DNA of 64,000 bases from Flectonema sp. DT1601 (GCA_964019425.1 OZ025785.1:1263501-1327500), one strand, 5' to 3'. Counted from the stretch's first letter, positions 42,979 to 55,586 are shown. Program-made: numbers and translations. Notes: a model not told the origin generated them from the sequence alone.

Positions 42979-45900
42979 ATGAGAGAGAGACGCTCACCAC
43001 AAGAATCTGCTCGCTCCAGCTCAATTGAAAGTAAAGTGATGTCTGAACCTGATTGGGACGTATTAAAGGATAAAGAACTGGAGAGGTCAGAGTCATCATG
43101 GGTAATCATATCGTCTGTCTCAGCCATAATATCAATGATTTTAGTCACATTGGTCTACTTTGAAAACAAGAAGCCTCCAGAAACTACTCAACTACATGTG
43201 AATATGGTTGAGGCTGGTGTTCGTATTAATCTCCCAAAGCTGACCTTCCCACCAGAGCCATCGTACTCAAACTCGGTTCATTCTAGCCAAGCTCAGCTTC
43301 CGAGATTTCTTGGAGGGGGTGAGCTGGTAAATACGAGTCTCCGGTTGATATCATTCGACTTACTTACTTTTGGTAGCAATCCGTTTTCTGTTCCTCTTGA
43401 GGGAAGCAACACATTACTTGATCTCAATTCGGAGTTGTTTTCGTCTTCTAAAAATAAAAATCTGATATCAGACTTGCTCACTAATTCTATGTATGAAGAG
43501 TTGAAAGAAACCCTTGCGAAGAGTGGTTCAATTATTACAAATCTTGACAACTACTGGAAATTATCCAAATCAATGACGTTCCAAGAATTTGTTATGTCGC
43601 CACAAAACCTCGCCCACATCCAGAGATTGGACCGCCAAACGAGCCCCTTCATTGGAAAGTTTGGACCGTACATGCGACCAGTTGCAACAACCTGCTTTGA
43701 GCAACTGGAGGTTGGAAACGTGACGAAATGGTTCCAAGAACAGTGGATGAAATTTATCTTTCAGGTGGAAGCGACGAGCCCTGTTTCGGGTCGCCAGGGA
43801 ACGATCTACGGACTGACGAGGGAATCGCAGTGCACTGGAGAGGCGCTGGTTGCTCTCGCTGTGTACGATACGATGATGATGTCGATCTTATCGGGGAGTG
43901 GGAAGGCTGGTCACTACCACGAAGTGAGACAGAAACAATGCGCCTTACTGACTGAGGGATCGCAGAAGTCGTTCCTAAATCTACTGGAGGAGGGGAAGCA
44001 GAACTTCCGACAGGTGGATGTGATCATCCTCCGCAACATCAACGCGGAGCTCGCAGAGAAGATCCGAACATCAGAGTTTGGGAGGACGCAGTTCGAACTT
44101 AAGGTGCCGCGTTCGTTCAACAAGCTGAGTAACGACAACCCGGCAATCTTACTGCGGATCGGTAGGTTTCTGGGGGCGCAGGAAGTGATCATCGACGCTT
44201 TCGAAGATGGCGTTGAGGACTACGGTCGTTCATTTGTTTGTTCAGCGACCCGTCTGGACACTTCGCAGACTCTCGTGTTGTTGGCATCCCTGAGTAGCAG
44301 GAAAGCACTCGAAGTTGTTCATGATGAAGTTATATTAAAAGAAAGCAGTAATCGGATGCTACTCGCAGGCATAGCTTCGGACGCGCTGTCTGAAGAAACC
44401 CATGACCGCGAACTAGCAGAAGTATCAACTTCGATATCGAAAGAAAATATTCAAATTTACGACCTTTTTGGGAAACACAACCCTATCTACTCCATCGTCT
44501 TTCAGAGTTCTGAATACGAACCCGTCAGTAGCGAGTCGTTGGATTCCTTAAATAAATCTTTTAGTCAGGAAATCCTCACTTTACACAGGCCGTTGTCAGT
44601 TGAACTTCAAAAGAAAGAAGTCACTGAGAAACAACGAGCAGCAAACTTGGGTTCTATTATTTTAAAACAACTAAAGAAGAGTAATCAAGGCACTACTAGT
44701 CCACCTGAACCTGAGGAAGAAACAGAAGTACCGCCAACAAGCAAAGAACCATTAGTGACTACTCCACAGCCTGTAGTTCCGGTTCCAGTTCCAACAGCTC
44801 TGGAGAATGTAGTTCTTAAGGAGGATGGATCGGTAGAACTACCTCCCAGCAATGTTGGAAACTTTGTTGGAGTCCCAGAAGGCGCTTTATTCCCACCTAG
44901 TTCTCAAGAGGCTGGTGGGATAACTGTTACTGTTGTCGCTGACAACGGTCTTGGTGATCGTATTGGTAGCATCTATTCAGGTCTTGTTCTCGCACATAAT
45001 CTGAAAGCAAAGTTACACGTCTTGTGGAATTTAAATAATGAATGCCAGGCCAGGTTTTCTGTACTCTTCAAGTTTGATGGAACCTGCAGCTCTGTTGCGA
45101 ATGTCAGCGAAGCAAACAATCTTGAAAAGAGACTACAGGGACAAGGAGCAATGTTTGATGCAATCATCACACTCAAACATCACTTCTCTACTGCTCATTT
45201 AATTAATCATCAAGAAGGTACTATTTTACCTCCCTACAACCCACTTTCTCCATGGCATTGCGGAGAATCAAGAAAAGTTGATCTCGAACAACAAGGCCAA
45301 ATCACAAGATGGGCATTAAAGCGGCAACAGTATGTTTTTTATTTTCCTGTAGAAACTCAAACATTGATTATTTGTTCAAGAGTTTAAAGTTAATAAAAAC
45401 ACTAACAGAAACGGTCTCCGAACACATATTTTATACCACATCGATAGACTAGCTCTTGGGGTAGACCTTAGGAGGGTATGTAGTTATAACTGTGTTACTA
45501 AGGGATAAAGGGATATCGCAAAAAAAAAAAAAAAATAAATAACTAAAACAGGTTCCCGCGGCATCTCAGTTTTATAACTTTCGACTACATGAGGCCATTA
45601 GAAATCGTGTTGATCGTTTTTCAGAACAACACAAGATCTCACCTGTAAACACTGTTGGTATTCATCTTCGATCAACTGACGCTCGTATCCCTCTCCGTAT
45701 CAACGACGCAATTACTGATGTCCGCCTTCGTTTTCCAACAAGAACCTTTTTCGTTGCATCTGACGATCCCAAAGCAGAACAGCAGTTTCTCGAAGCCTTC
45801 TCAGGCCGTGCTGTTTCAAACACGATGAAGACTCACTTTCCAGGAAAGCTGAATAATGATCAACCGTTTCGAATCGCTGGTAAGTTAGGAGCCGGTAGAT

Positions 45901-46106
45901 TTAATGTTAACAGAACTGAAGCATCAGTTGTTGATGCACTAACTGACATGGCGTTACTGAGTAGGACTGAGAGACCGATAATTGATGGAGTCTTAAGAGA
46001 TTCATCATTCGGTAAAATGTCAACAACGTTATGTGTTGTTAGATTGTCTTGTGATGAAGAACTCGGGAAGTTAGCTGAAGCACTTCCTGCGAGGCATTTG
46101 AGTTAA
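42979..46106 (+). CDS. Fucosyltransferase-superfamily type II membrane protein, tandem copy 1 (3 exons)
   Basis: Exons 42979-45329, 45409-45475 and 45552-46106 give 990 residues; phases (2, then 0) match those of copy 2. A signal anchor lies at about residues 40-60 (IISSVSAIISMILVTLVYF). Residues ~95-470 form a luminal domain I do not recognise. The C-terminal ~330 residues, split by both introns, fit a GDP-fucose-type GT-B enzyme: VVADNGLGDRIGSIYSGLVLAHNL (GGLGNR-like motif I), a short HILYHIDRLALGVDL exon, VGIHLRSTDAR (HxR motif II), FFVASDD, and VDALTDMALLSRTE...DSSFGKMS (motif III). The acceptor is unknown. Two blocks are nearly identical to copy 2 although flanking sequence has diverged. 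The exon-2 start rests on a single AACAG acceptor. Confidence 0.75.
43724..44372 (+). repeat. Near-identical block shared with 51176-51824 (one difference seen)
   Basis: 649 bp of exon 1 of the first fucosyltransferase-like gene match the second gene at a constant offset of 7,452 with a single A/G difference (44178 against 51630). On both sides similarity falls sharply. Confidence 0.9.
45756..46059 (+). repeat. Identical block shared with 53293-53596
   Basis: 304 bp of exon 3 match the paralogue at a constant offset of 7,537 with no difference seen. Upstream the two differ at many third positions, and downstream the last ~13 codons are unrelated. Confidence 0.9.
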
Positions 46107-46350
46107 AATACTACAGCCGCATGATTCTTAAGGGTAGTGAATGGTTTTGATCAATGCGAGTTTTTGTTTTGTTACTTTTCTTGTCTTCTTACAACTTTCT
46201 TATCCGACGTACTAACTGAATGTAGTACTCGACTGCAGGAAAGTACTCTCCTGTCCTTCTTTTTTTTTTTTTTGTTTGTTGGCATTATATAATATTTTCT
46301 CTAGCTTTCACAATACTTTGCCAAATATCTTTTTTTTTTTTTTTTTTTGG

Positions 46351-46660
46351 TTATGTCCAAAATACAACCTTTGTTACCTGTGGCTCTAGCCTGACTGTGT
46401 CCCTGGGGGGTCCGCATAATAGCTTGAAATCTGAGATCACCTCACTGAGCCACAGTACTGTCCTTTCAGAGTTCCTGTGAAGTAACCCACAGAACACTTG
46501 AGGAGAACCAATCAACCAAACTGCTCCGGCGGAGAACCAACCAATCTCGGTCATTCCGGTGTATTTTATGCCATTTTCAACAAGAGAAATGTATTTTGGG
46601 TCACTTCCATATTTGTTTCTCAGTCTAAATTTGTTACACACTTTGGGAATATTGATTCAA
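46351..46660 (-). pseudogene. Possible exon or retrocopy of unknown protein, abutting an A tract
   Basis: The minus strand is open for ~100 codons with balanced composition (for example RNKYGSDPKYISLVENGIKY and EIGWFSAGAVWLIGSPQVF), unlike the homopolymer-driven frames around it. The stop TAA is followed after two bases by an A run of about 20 nt, as in a processed retrocopy with its tail. There is no plausible start codon of its own. It may instead be a last exon with an acceptor near 46660. The protein is not recognised. Confidence 0.3.
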
Positions 46661-47694
46661 AATGAGAATCCATTAAAATTGCCAACGACGGCAAAAGTCA
46701 AACAAATGGATTGAGGGGTTTTTTATTTCTTAGAAAAATTAAAGAAATTCTCCTCGGAGGTGCAGATTTAGATTGTCTCTCTTAGGTACTCCTTGTCTCT
46801 CCAAGATGACGGACACCGTTGATATTTTCGCATTAATTTCCCCTGCCTTATTTTGTTTGTTATAAAGTAATGCTTTTGTTATTATTTTTCTGTTTTTTTT
46901 TTCCCCCCGCACACGTCCCTTCACTATTTCTTTTTTGCGTTTTTATTTATTTATTTATTTTTTTTTTTTTTAAAAAAAAAGGGATTCTTTATCTCCTTCA
47001 CGGCGTCTGATGTGCGCACTGCGGGGAGTGGTACCGCATTAATACAGCAGCTTTAGCATGGCTGTGGCCAAACAGCTTTTTGGTGTAACTCCTTGCTACC
47101 AATGAGCAATTTCCTCTCTGGATCTCTTTTGTTTTCTTTTCATTCTTTTCTCACTTATCCGTCAGCTATAACAACTTCGCAATGAGGTTGTTATTTCATC
47201 CAAGGAAGAGCATAAAATATCGTTAGTAGTGCACAAAGCTAAGTGTTATTTTTTTTTATATACATTATAATACACCACTTTTTATTTGTTATTACACAGA
47301 CTGGTGTACGTCTTGATAATCTCTTCTGCGATCACACAGAAAACAGCTTCAGGCTTTTTAGTTCAATATAATATATACCGTTTTCTTTTTTTTGTGTGTT
47401 TACTCAGCCACGCACTATTAACTAGGTTGTGTGTCCCTTGACATTCGTACTAATTTAATTTTTAGGTAGCGTTGATTTTTTTTTTTAATTCGACATCGAG
47501 GCTTCATTCTGATAGCTTTTTGATGTGTCGATGTACAAATGCCATGATTTTCGTATAGTTTTGGGGACTTTTTAACAAGATAAGGGAGTCTCCTCTTACT
47601 AACAAACATGTTCGACCTTCCTTCTCATACCTAATCCCTTTTTTATTGTTTACTCAAAGAAGTCTTATTCTCGCAGTAACAATATACGGGATGA

Positions 47695-47730
<36 letters not shown>

Positions 47731-48211
47731 CCTTGGCTTTTTTGAAAAAAATAGACAAAGGGGAAAAGGGTGTGTGGGTATGACTTGATGCCAGGGTGAA
47801 AGGCCCTTACCCGAACATTGCATCGGAGTCTTTTTTCTCCCTTTTGTCCATTTTTTTTGCCCAAAATGAAATTTTCTCGAAAGCCATAAATATGGAAATT
47901 GGGTGTGTTCTAGGGTTATTGCAGAAAAAAACCAAAATAAAAAAAAAACCGTAATATGGACCAAATAATTACTTAGAAAAAAAAGTATCGGCAAAACTTC
48001 ACTTTTTTACTTACTCACTCACACTTTTATTTTGTTTGTGCGCAACCTTCTAAAAAAAAAGAAAAGCCTCGTGCGCTTACTTAAGAAGAGCAAATAGAAA
48101 AAAAAAACAACCGAAACGCTGGTGAGAGTCATGAGCTTTTTCTGGGCTTAGGCACTTCCTTGACAAATAAATAAAATAAAGCTCTCAGATTTTTTCTACT
48201 TTTCAGCCGCA

Positions 48212-48511
48212 TTAAGTGCGAGCTGAGAATAAAGCTGGTATTCTCATGAGGACCTAGACTAACGCGACTATTTCTCCCTCTCTGTCTCTCTTCAAATTGT
48301 TTGTGTTATTAGCAAATGCAATTGGTACTTTTGATTGACGGAATCTGCGGCTATTCAAGTATCACTTTTCTTATTTTGAATGAGTGGTATCAACTTAAGT
48401 GCGAGCTGAGAATAAAGCCGGTAGTGGTCTCATTGTAAACTTAACCAGCGTGATTATTCCTCTCCCTCTTTTTAGCAAAAGCGATTGGTACTTTCGATCA
48501 GCGGAATCTTC
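48212..48511 (+). repeat. Diverged tandem repeat, period about 183 bp
   Basis: TTAAGTGCGAGCTGAGAATA begins both units (48212 and 48395). Further shared blocks follow in the same order: CTCATTG-like, GCG-TATT-CTCCCTCT, TTAGCAAA, GCGATTGGTACTTT and GCGGAATCT. Nature unknown. Confidence 0.65.
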
Positions 48512-50388
48512 TAAAATGGTATTAACTTATGTGAGGGTAGCGACCTACCCACATCAGATTGATTTTTGTAACCAATTTGCTGTTTTTTTGTTTTGTTTTT
48601 TTTGTGTATTTTAGTATAGTTTGTTTACCACCACTCTCATTGAAAACTACTTTCTCATTCGTTGTTGGAATATTTCTGTGTTTTTTCAAAATTTTATTTC
48701 CCATTTTTTTTTTGAAAAAAAAAATACTTTGATACTCAAAAGAGGGACTTGCTAACTGACTGAACTTACTGATAAATGGGGTAGCCAAAAAAAGGAATCG
48801 AGTAGGTTAAGATTATAGCCTGAAAACTGTCTTATTTTCTCAATACCCCCCCATATACATATAACTACCTGATCTTCTATAATGAGTTACCTTAGTACTC
48901 ACATTAGCATGCATCAACACCAGATGGGACTTAATGTCGACCTAAAGGTAAAAGGTTGGTAGGTGTTGATTTTTGCTTGCGACTGGAAGGAAAATCACAG
49001 GAATGAATGAAGGACACGAGTATCACGTATTGCATTGTTTTTGGTCTCCCTTTTTTCCCTCCTTTTTTTAATTTTTTTTTTTTTTTTTTTTTTTTTACAT
49101 TCTTGTCGGATTTTTTGTTAGCATTTTTGATGCACCTGCCGCCTCTAACGATGGATCCGGACAACCAAATGCGAAAAAAAAAACAAAAAAAAAACGAAAA
49201 CCTGTCGGAAGTGGTGCGATAGAAGGTGCGATGCCACTGAATTGATTTTATGATTCAGAAAATGTGACATTTTAGTTGCGATTATCATTATTATTGTCTA
49301 GAACACTTGCCGCAACCTGTTTGCTGGAGAGAGAACCAAGACGCTATGCCCCGGTATGAATTACATGTGCAAATAGACAGGGTTCTGAAGAGGTCATTAC
49401 GAAACCCCTATTTCCAGAAAACTTCCAACAGGTCTTTTTCATGTTGTTTACTTTTTTCTTTTTGTGCTTCCTCTCACTTCATCACAAGAACATCTTGTGA
49501 ATCCCTTTTTTTTTTCTTTTTCTTTTTTTTTTTTTTTGAGTGGTTTTCAAACCTAAATTTTCAATTTAGACAGAATTCTGATCGCGAAATATTGCTGTTT
49601 ATTTGCTTTTTACTTTAAAAAAATAAATAAATAAATAAATAATAAAAAAAGCAAACATGGGCACCTCTTGTCATATTTTTTCACCGGGCAGTTGTGTTCT
49701 TTTTATTGACAGCAAGGCGAGAGGAATTCAGATTAACCGACGTTGAACTTGATTCATACACTTGCGATATTTGTTTTTCCACGGACACTCATTTTTTTAT
49801 TATTATTTTTTATGGATAGCAGTCGTTTTCATTACCCTTACGTTGGTACTCCATATTTTTTTTTCCCCTTTTCATTCCTTTGATAATTTAAATTATCCTC
49901 AAAAAAAAGGCAAGTCCAAGCAATTAACAATCACCTCCTCTCATTAAAAAAAAGTTTTTGGTTATAAGGCATTAGATAAGTCTGCTTTCTCGCTAGTTAG
50001 TCTGATGCAGCTTTCCCTGACTTCGAAATAAATAAATAAAGAAAAATACACAATAATATTGATTAATACTTTTTTTTTGCTGGAGGTAATTATTTCCGCT
50101 TTCTTAACTTTAATGTAGTGGTGACGGAGAACCAAAAAAAGGATAATAAAAAAAAGAGAAGTAGCTTTCCCGAATGAAAAAAAAAAGAAATCTGATTTCT
50201 AACAAAGAATTACTTTGTCGCTTGTGCGTTGTGTGGATTGTATGTCTTTTGTGAAGTTATTAGCAGATTGTTAATTATGTTTACCAAAGGTTTACACAAA
50301 TACATGAAATAGTTTGATTTCATTGGTGTTAATATGTGTTAATGATGTAATTCTTATTTATTTATATTCGTAGGTCGTTTCTAGAAAC

Positions 50389-53300
50389 ATGAGAGGAAGG
50401 GACAAATCATCATTTGGAGGACACCTTCGCTTCCCATCTCGAGATGACGTTGATGCGATGGTTCCCGTGGATAATTATTTAGAAAAGGAAGAACCATACG
50501 AGGAGTTGGAGACACCAAGTGGTTACTTCACTTGGAATGTGATGGCAGCAGTAGTTGGAATCGGATCTCTCTTACTGGTCCTGTTTACTTATCATGAAGT
50601 GTATGGTGGTAATAGAGTTCAAGCTGGAACAGTCCGCCCCTCCCCCCCATCAACAACCGACACCAAACCTGTTACATCAAAATTCACTTTCCCTCCCCGT
50701 GAACGAATGCCAGTTATGATTCCTGCAGCACAGGCACAGCTCCCTCGACTTCTTGGAGGGGGGGAGCTGGTTGGAACTAATATGCAATTTGTAACTTTTG
50801 ACTTGCAGACCTTCCGCGGAAATCCCTTCGAATTACCTCTCGAAGGTGATAATTCACGTAATGAATTAATTAATGAATTGCAGTCTCATATTTACCCTGA
50901 TTCGGAGGAGAAAAAGATCTCCTCGATGTTCACAGATTCCACATACCAAGAGTTGAAAGAAACCCTAGCAAAGAGTGGCTCACTTGTTGGAAATCTCGAC
51001 AACTACTGGAAATCGATAAGGGAGATGTCTTTCGAGGAATTCGTCATCTCACCGCAAAACCTCGCCCACATTCAAAGATTGGACCGCCAGACGAGCCCCT
51101 TCATTGGAAAGTTTGGACCCCACATGCGACCAACTGCAACAACCTGCTTTGAGCAACTGGAGGTGGAAAACGTACCGAAATGGTTCCAAGAACAGTGGAT
51201 GAAATTTATCTTTCAGGTGGAAGCGACGAGCCCTGTTTCGGGTCGCCAGGGAACGATCTACGGACTGACGAGGGAATCGCAGTGCACTGGAGAGGCGCTG
51301 GTTGCTCTCGCTGTGTACGATACGATGATGATGTCGATCTTATCGGGGAGTGGGAAGGCTGGTCACTACCACGAAGTGAGACAGAAACAATGCGCCTTAC
51401 TGACTGAGGGATCGCAGAAGTCGTTCCTAAATCTACTGGAGGAGGGGAAGCAGAACTTCCGACAGGTGGATGTGATCATCCTCCGCAACATCAACGCGGA
51501 GCTCGCAGAGAAGATCCGAACATCAGAGTTTGGGAGGACGCAGTTCGAACTTAAGGTGCCGCGTTCGTTCAACAAGCTGAGTAACGACAACCCGGCAATC
51601 TTACTGCGGATCGGTAGGTTTCTGGGGGCACAGGAAGTGATCATCGACGCTTTCGAAGATGGCGTTGAGGACTACGGTCGTTCATTTGTTTGTTCAGCGA
51701 CCCGTCTGGACACTTCGCAGACTCTCGTGTTGTTGGCATCCCTGAGTAGCAGGAAAGCACTCGAAGTTGTTCATGATGAAGTTATATTAAAAGAAAGCAG
51801 TAATCGGATGCTACTCGCAGGCATGGCAGCCACCACAGTTCCGACGAACGACGAAGTACTAGACAGGGGGCTAAGAGAAATGTCGCCTCTGCAATCGAAG
51901 AAGAACTCACTTCGGATTTATGACCTTTTTGCGACTACATCGGCTGGTCAGCGAGGCAAGCTCAGTGTCACTGAAAACAAAGAAAAATCTTCAAAGCAGC
52001 ACCACCTATTGGTGTACCAAGATGCCGAGTATAGTGTAAATAGCGACGCTGGCTTAGAAAAATTAGTTAATATTGAGGTGGGTACAGTAAAGTATCCTTT
52101 TATTTATAAACCTGTTGCTGTTTCTTTAGTAAAGAAAGACGTCACCGTGAAACAACGAGCAGCTATGTTGGGTTCAATGCTTCTTTCGATTGTGAAGAGT
52201 AAAGAGACACCGGGACCTACAGCTTTAGTTGAAAAAGTAAAGGAAGAGAAATCAACAGACGTAGTGTCTGTTGTTGAGAATGTTAATAAGACGGTCGGCG
52301 AGCAACAAGCGAGTGTACCACCTCCGGTGATCGCAGAAGTAGTTGTTCCAACTGTTAGTGAGAATGGTTCAATAAAATTACCGCCTACTGATGTCGGTAA
52401 CTTTGTTGGTCTTCCTGAAGGAGACTTATTCCCTTCACACTCGCAGGGTTCTGGCGACATAACTGTGACCGCAGTTTGCGACAATGGCTTAGGTGACAGA
52501 CTGGGAAGTCTTTATTCTGCTATCACACTAGCACATTCATTGAAGGCTCACTTTCACATGATTTGGAATGTTAATAATGAATGCCTTGCAAGATTCTCAG
52601 TTTTATTCTCATTTGACGGGACCAGTAGCGCTATTCATAATAAAAGTCACACTGATAATCTTGAAATGAGAATGAAAGGACAAGAACCTGCCTTTGACGC
52701 CATTATCACACTCAAACACCACTTCTCTACTGGACATCTAGTTGGGAATGCACCAGGTTCTCCAACACCACCATCTGATGGCTCTCAATGGTTGTGTGGC
52801 GAGGCTAGAAAAGTACCACTCAGTCTTGATGGAGACTTAGTTAAGTGGGCTTTGGCTAGAAAAGCGTATGTATTATATTTCGTACTAATCGTTCTTGTGT
52901 CAGTAGCTAATTGAAGGACCACATAATAGGAAAAAAAAAAAACAGACAAAACAAAAGGGTTCATATTCTACACCACATCGATAGAGTAGCCCAGGGAGTC
53001 GATCTGAAACGGGTATGGTTGTTTTGTTTTGTTAATAATTAGAATTATGGATGTTCTGAAGGTGGAGGTTAATGTTACAAAAAAACAGGTTGCGGCTGCA
53101 TTGAAATTTTATAATTTCAGAATCTCGCAGGCTATTGGAGATCGAGTGTCGATGTTCGCAGAGCGTCACAAGATCTCACCTGTAAACACTGTTGGTATTC
53201 ATCTTCGAGGGACTGATGCTCGTATTCCACTCCGTATCAACGATGTTATTACTGATGTTCGCCTTCGTTTTCCAACAAGAACCTTCTTCGTCGCATCTGA

Positions 53301-53646
53301 CGATCCCAAAGCAGAACAGCAGTTTCTCGAAGCCTTCTCAGGCCGTGCTGTTTCAAACACGATGAAGACTCACTTTCCAGGAAAGCTGAATAATGATCAA
53401 CCGTTTCGAATCGCTGGTAAGTTAGGAGCCGGTAGATTTAATGTTAACAGAACTGAAGCATCAGTTGTTGATGCACTAACTGACATGGCGTTACTGAGTA
53501 GGACTGAGAGACCGATAATTGATGGAGTCTTAAGAGATTCATCATTCGGTAAAATGTCAACAACGTTATGTGTTGTTAGATTGTCTTGTGATGAAGTGCT
53601 TGGTCTGCTTGCTGAAGGGATACCAGCTCCTGCCAGGCCGCATTAA
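50389..53646 (+). CDS. Fucosyltransferase-superfamily type II membrane protein, tandem copy 2 (3 exons)
   Basis: Exons 50389-52865, 52958-53012 and 53089-53646 give 1,029 residues, with the same intron positions and phases as copy 1. The signal anchor is at about 45-68 (WNVMAAVVGIGSLLLVLFTY). Motif I is VCDNGLGDRLGSLYSAITLAHSL, exon 2 encodes VHILHHIDRVAQGVDLKR, motif II is VGIHLRGTDAR, and motif III is VDALTDMALLSRTE...DSSFGKMS. The N-terminal luminal domain aligns with copy 1 (GGGELV, NPF.LPLEG, TYQELKETLAKSGS, TSPFIGKFGP). The linker of ~200 residues between domains is poorly conserved. The intron-2 donor is GTATGG and the intron-1 acceptor AAAAG, the least typical in the window. ATTCGTAG lies 15 nt before the start. 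Confidence 0.75.
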
Positions 53647-54860
53647 TAGCGCTGCCTGTTCTTCTGGTGAGTTTCTTTCCTTTTTCATTTTTTATTTTTT
53701 GTATCTCAAGGATAGGATTACACAACAGAGAACAGGCCACAGACACTGACATATTCCTATGTCTTAGGCTGTTGACTGTTTTCTCTCTGATGCTTTTTCC
53801 GACTGTGCTACTCTAAAAATCTTTACCAATTCGTCTTCCGTTAGAATATATTTTTTCATCAGGTTGTTTTGTAACATCTGTCGATCGGAGACTTAAATCT
53901 TTTTCTTTCCTTTTCTCGCAATTCTTTTTAATTAACCTTCATCCCCTGATATGGTATTTATTGTTGTGCGATGATGATTCTTTTTTTTTTTTTCTTCTTT
54001 TTTTTTTCCAAATGTCCGAAAGTATAATGGCGTCACTATAATTATGCATACCAGCTGTGAATATCAATAAAAATATAATTGCAACATAAAAAAAAAAAAT
54101 AAAAAAAGACATACTTTTCCATCACATTTTCAAGTAGCTAGGAAAACGTAATAGTCCGGTTCGAGGCCTTCGTCACCTTTGTTTTTCCGGTCTGAAAGAA
54201 TGTGATAAATTTTACTTTTTATAACTGACGTAGTCGGAGAAGAAAAACTATTCAGAATTAAAAGCGATATTTCTTATGGTCATGACTTGCTGTCCTGGTG
54301 CGACAGGATTCTGTCTGAGGTTTAACGAAATATGAAGGCTAATCTGAATTGGGGTTTTTTTTTCTTTCTTTTTTTTGCACCGACGAAGTTCAGAGAAGAA
54401 ACTATTTAGATTAAGAGCCGTTTACTTATTATCCATTTTCCCTGTGCGTTCAGTAGTGCTGTCTGCGATCAACAAAATACCAGGCTTTATCTGAATAGTT
54501 TTTTTTTTTTTTTTGAAATTTTCTTGTTTTGTCTGACGTCTATTCATCAAATGATTAGTACGACACAATGACAGAAGGTTCATTCTGTGACATACAATTT
54601 TTTATAAAAAAAATCATCTTTTTTTAAGCTCAACATTTGTAGGTCCTCCTTCGATTGTGATTAGCGATTTAACTTCCCTTCAATCACTTCCGAGAGGATT
54701 TCTATTCTGAGGATGGCCATGGACGATTTGGTAGTTATTATATCTAACACGCCAGGTACGGCCTTATGTGAGAGAGAAGAGTCATTTCTTTTACTGTGAA
54801 CAAGTGTGTTCCTATTATAATATATATCTTCACACGCTCTAGACAAACACAAGCACAACA
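53647..54860. other. Spacer before eL27
   Basis: AT-rich, with T runs near 53980, 54360 and 54500 and a possible AATAAA near 54065. Diverged repeats of an AGAAGAAACTATT-like motif occur near 54240 and 54395. No gene seen. Confidence 0.5.
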
Positions 54861-55265
54861 ATGGGTAAGTTTCTTAAGACCGGAAAGGTATGCCTGATGC
54901 TTCAGGGAAGATTCGCTGGTAGAAAGGTTGTCATCGTTCAGAACACTGACACCAAGACCAAGACCAGAGCCTACGGACACGCTCTTGTTGCCGGAGTTGA
55001 CAAGTACCCACTTAAGATTAACAAGTCGATGAACAAGAAGAGAATGGCTTTCAGATCAAGAGTAAGACCTTTTATCAAGGTCGTTAACCACAACCACTTG
55101 ATGCCAACCAGATACAACCTTGACCTTCCTGCTGAGACCAAGAAGACCATTGATGCTTCAGAGGCTGCCAAGAAGGAGGCATCAAAGAAGGCCGTCAGAG
55201 TACTCTTCCAGGAGAGATACAAGGCAGGTAAGAACAAGTGGTTCTTCCAGAAGCTCAGATTCTAG
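54861..55265 (+). CDS. RPL27: 60S ribosomal protein eL27
   Basis: 134 residues in one exon, close to the usual 136. This component of the cytosolic large ribosomal subunit is recognised by MGKFLK at the start, GRFAGRKVVIV (KOW-like strand), YGHALVAGVDKYP, VNHNHLMPTRY, and the diagnostic C-terminus RYKAGKNKWFFQKLRF. The codon use (AAG, AGA, CTT/CCA-rich) is more biased than in neighbouring genes, as expected of a highly expressed gene. CTCTAG lies 18 nt before the start codon. Confidence 0.97.
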   Translation: MGKFLKTGKVCLMLQGRFAGRKVVIVQNTDTKTKTRAYGHALVAGVDKYPLKINKSMNKKRMAFRSRVRPFIKVVNHNHLMPTRYNLDLPAETKKTIDASEAAKKEASKKAVRVLFQERYKAGKNKWFFQKLRF

Positions 55266-55480
55266 AATTCTGAACACTTTCATCTGTGTGGCAGTGAGTA
55301 GCTGCACACAGTTATAAGACTTTTCAAAAAAAAAAAAAGGAAGAGAAAAAGCCACGCGGCCTTCTTATTGCAAGAAGACATCAGCGTGGTTTATGTTGTG
55401 ACTTGTCAAAGTGTAGTCAGTTTTATCTTTTATACTGCGACTGATGTATTTAATCTTTTCAGGTATCACAATATTAGTAG

Positions 55481-55515
55481 TGATGTGATGTGATGTGATG
55501 TGATGTGATGTGATG
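55481..55515 (+). repeat. TGATG pentanucleotide microsatellite, 7 units
   Basis: Seven perfect TGATG units in the eL27 to 55587 spacer. The remainder of this 321-nt spacer shows nothing else. Confidence 0.95.
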
Positions 55516-55586
55516 ATCACATGGTAAGTAAGGTCACTGTTAAGTATATTGTCATTCAGGTTGAATAAAAAACAAATAAAACAAAC

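Larger units (their letters stand above)
46107..50388. other. 4.3-kb AT-rich spacer between the tandem fucosyltransferase-like genes
   Basis: Apart from the minus-strand frame at 46351-46660 and a diverged direct repeat at 48212-48511, I see only homopolymers (T runs at 46960, 47700, 49070, 49520; A runs at 48050) and short chance frames. The spacer has no similarity that I can see to the spacer before copy 1. Confidence 0.5.
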
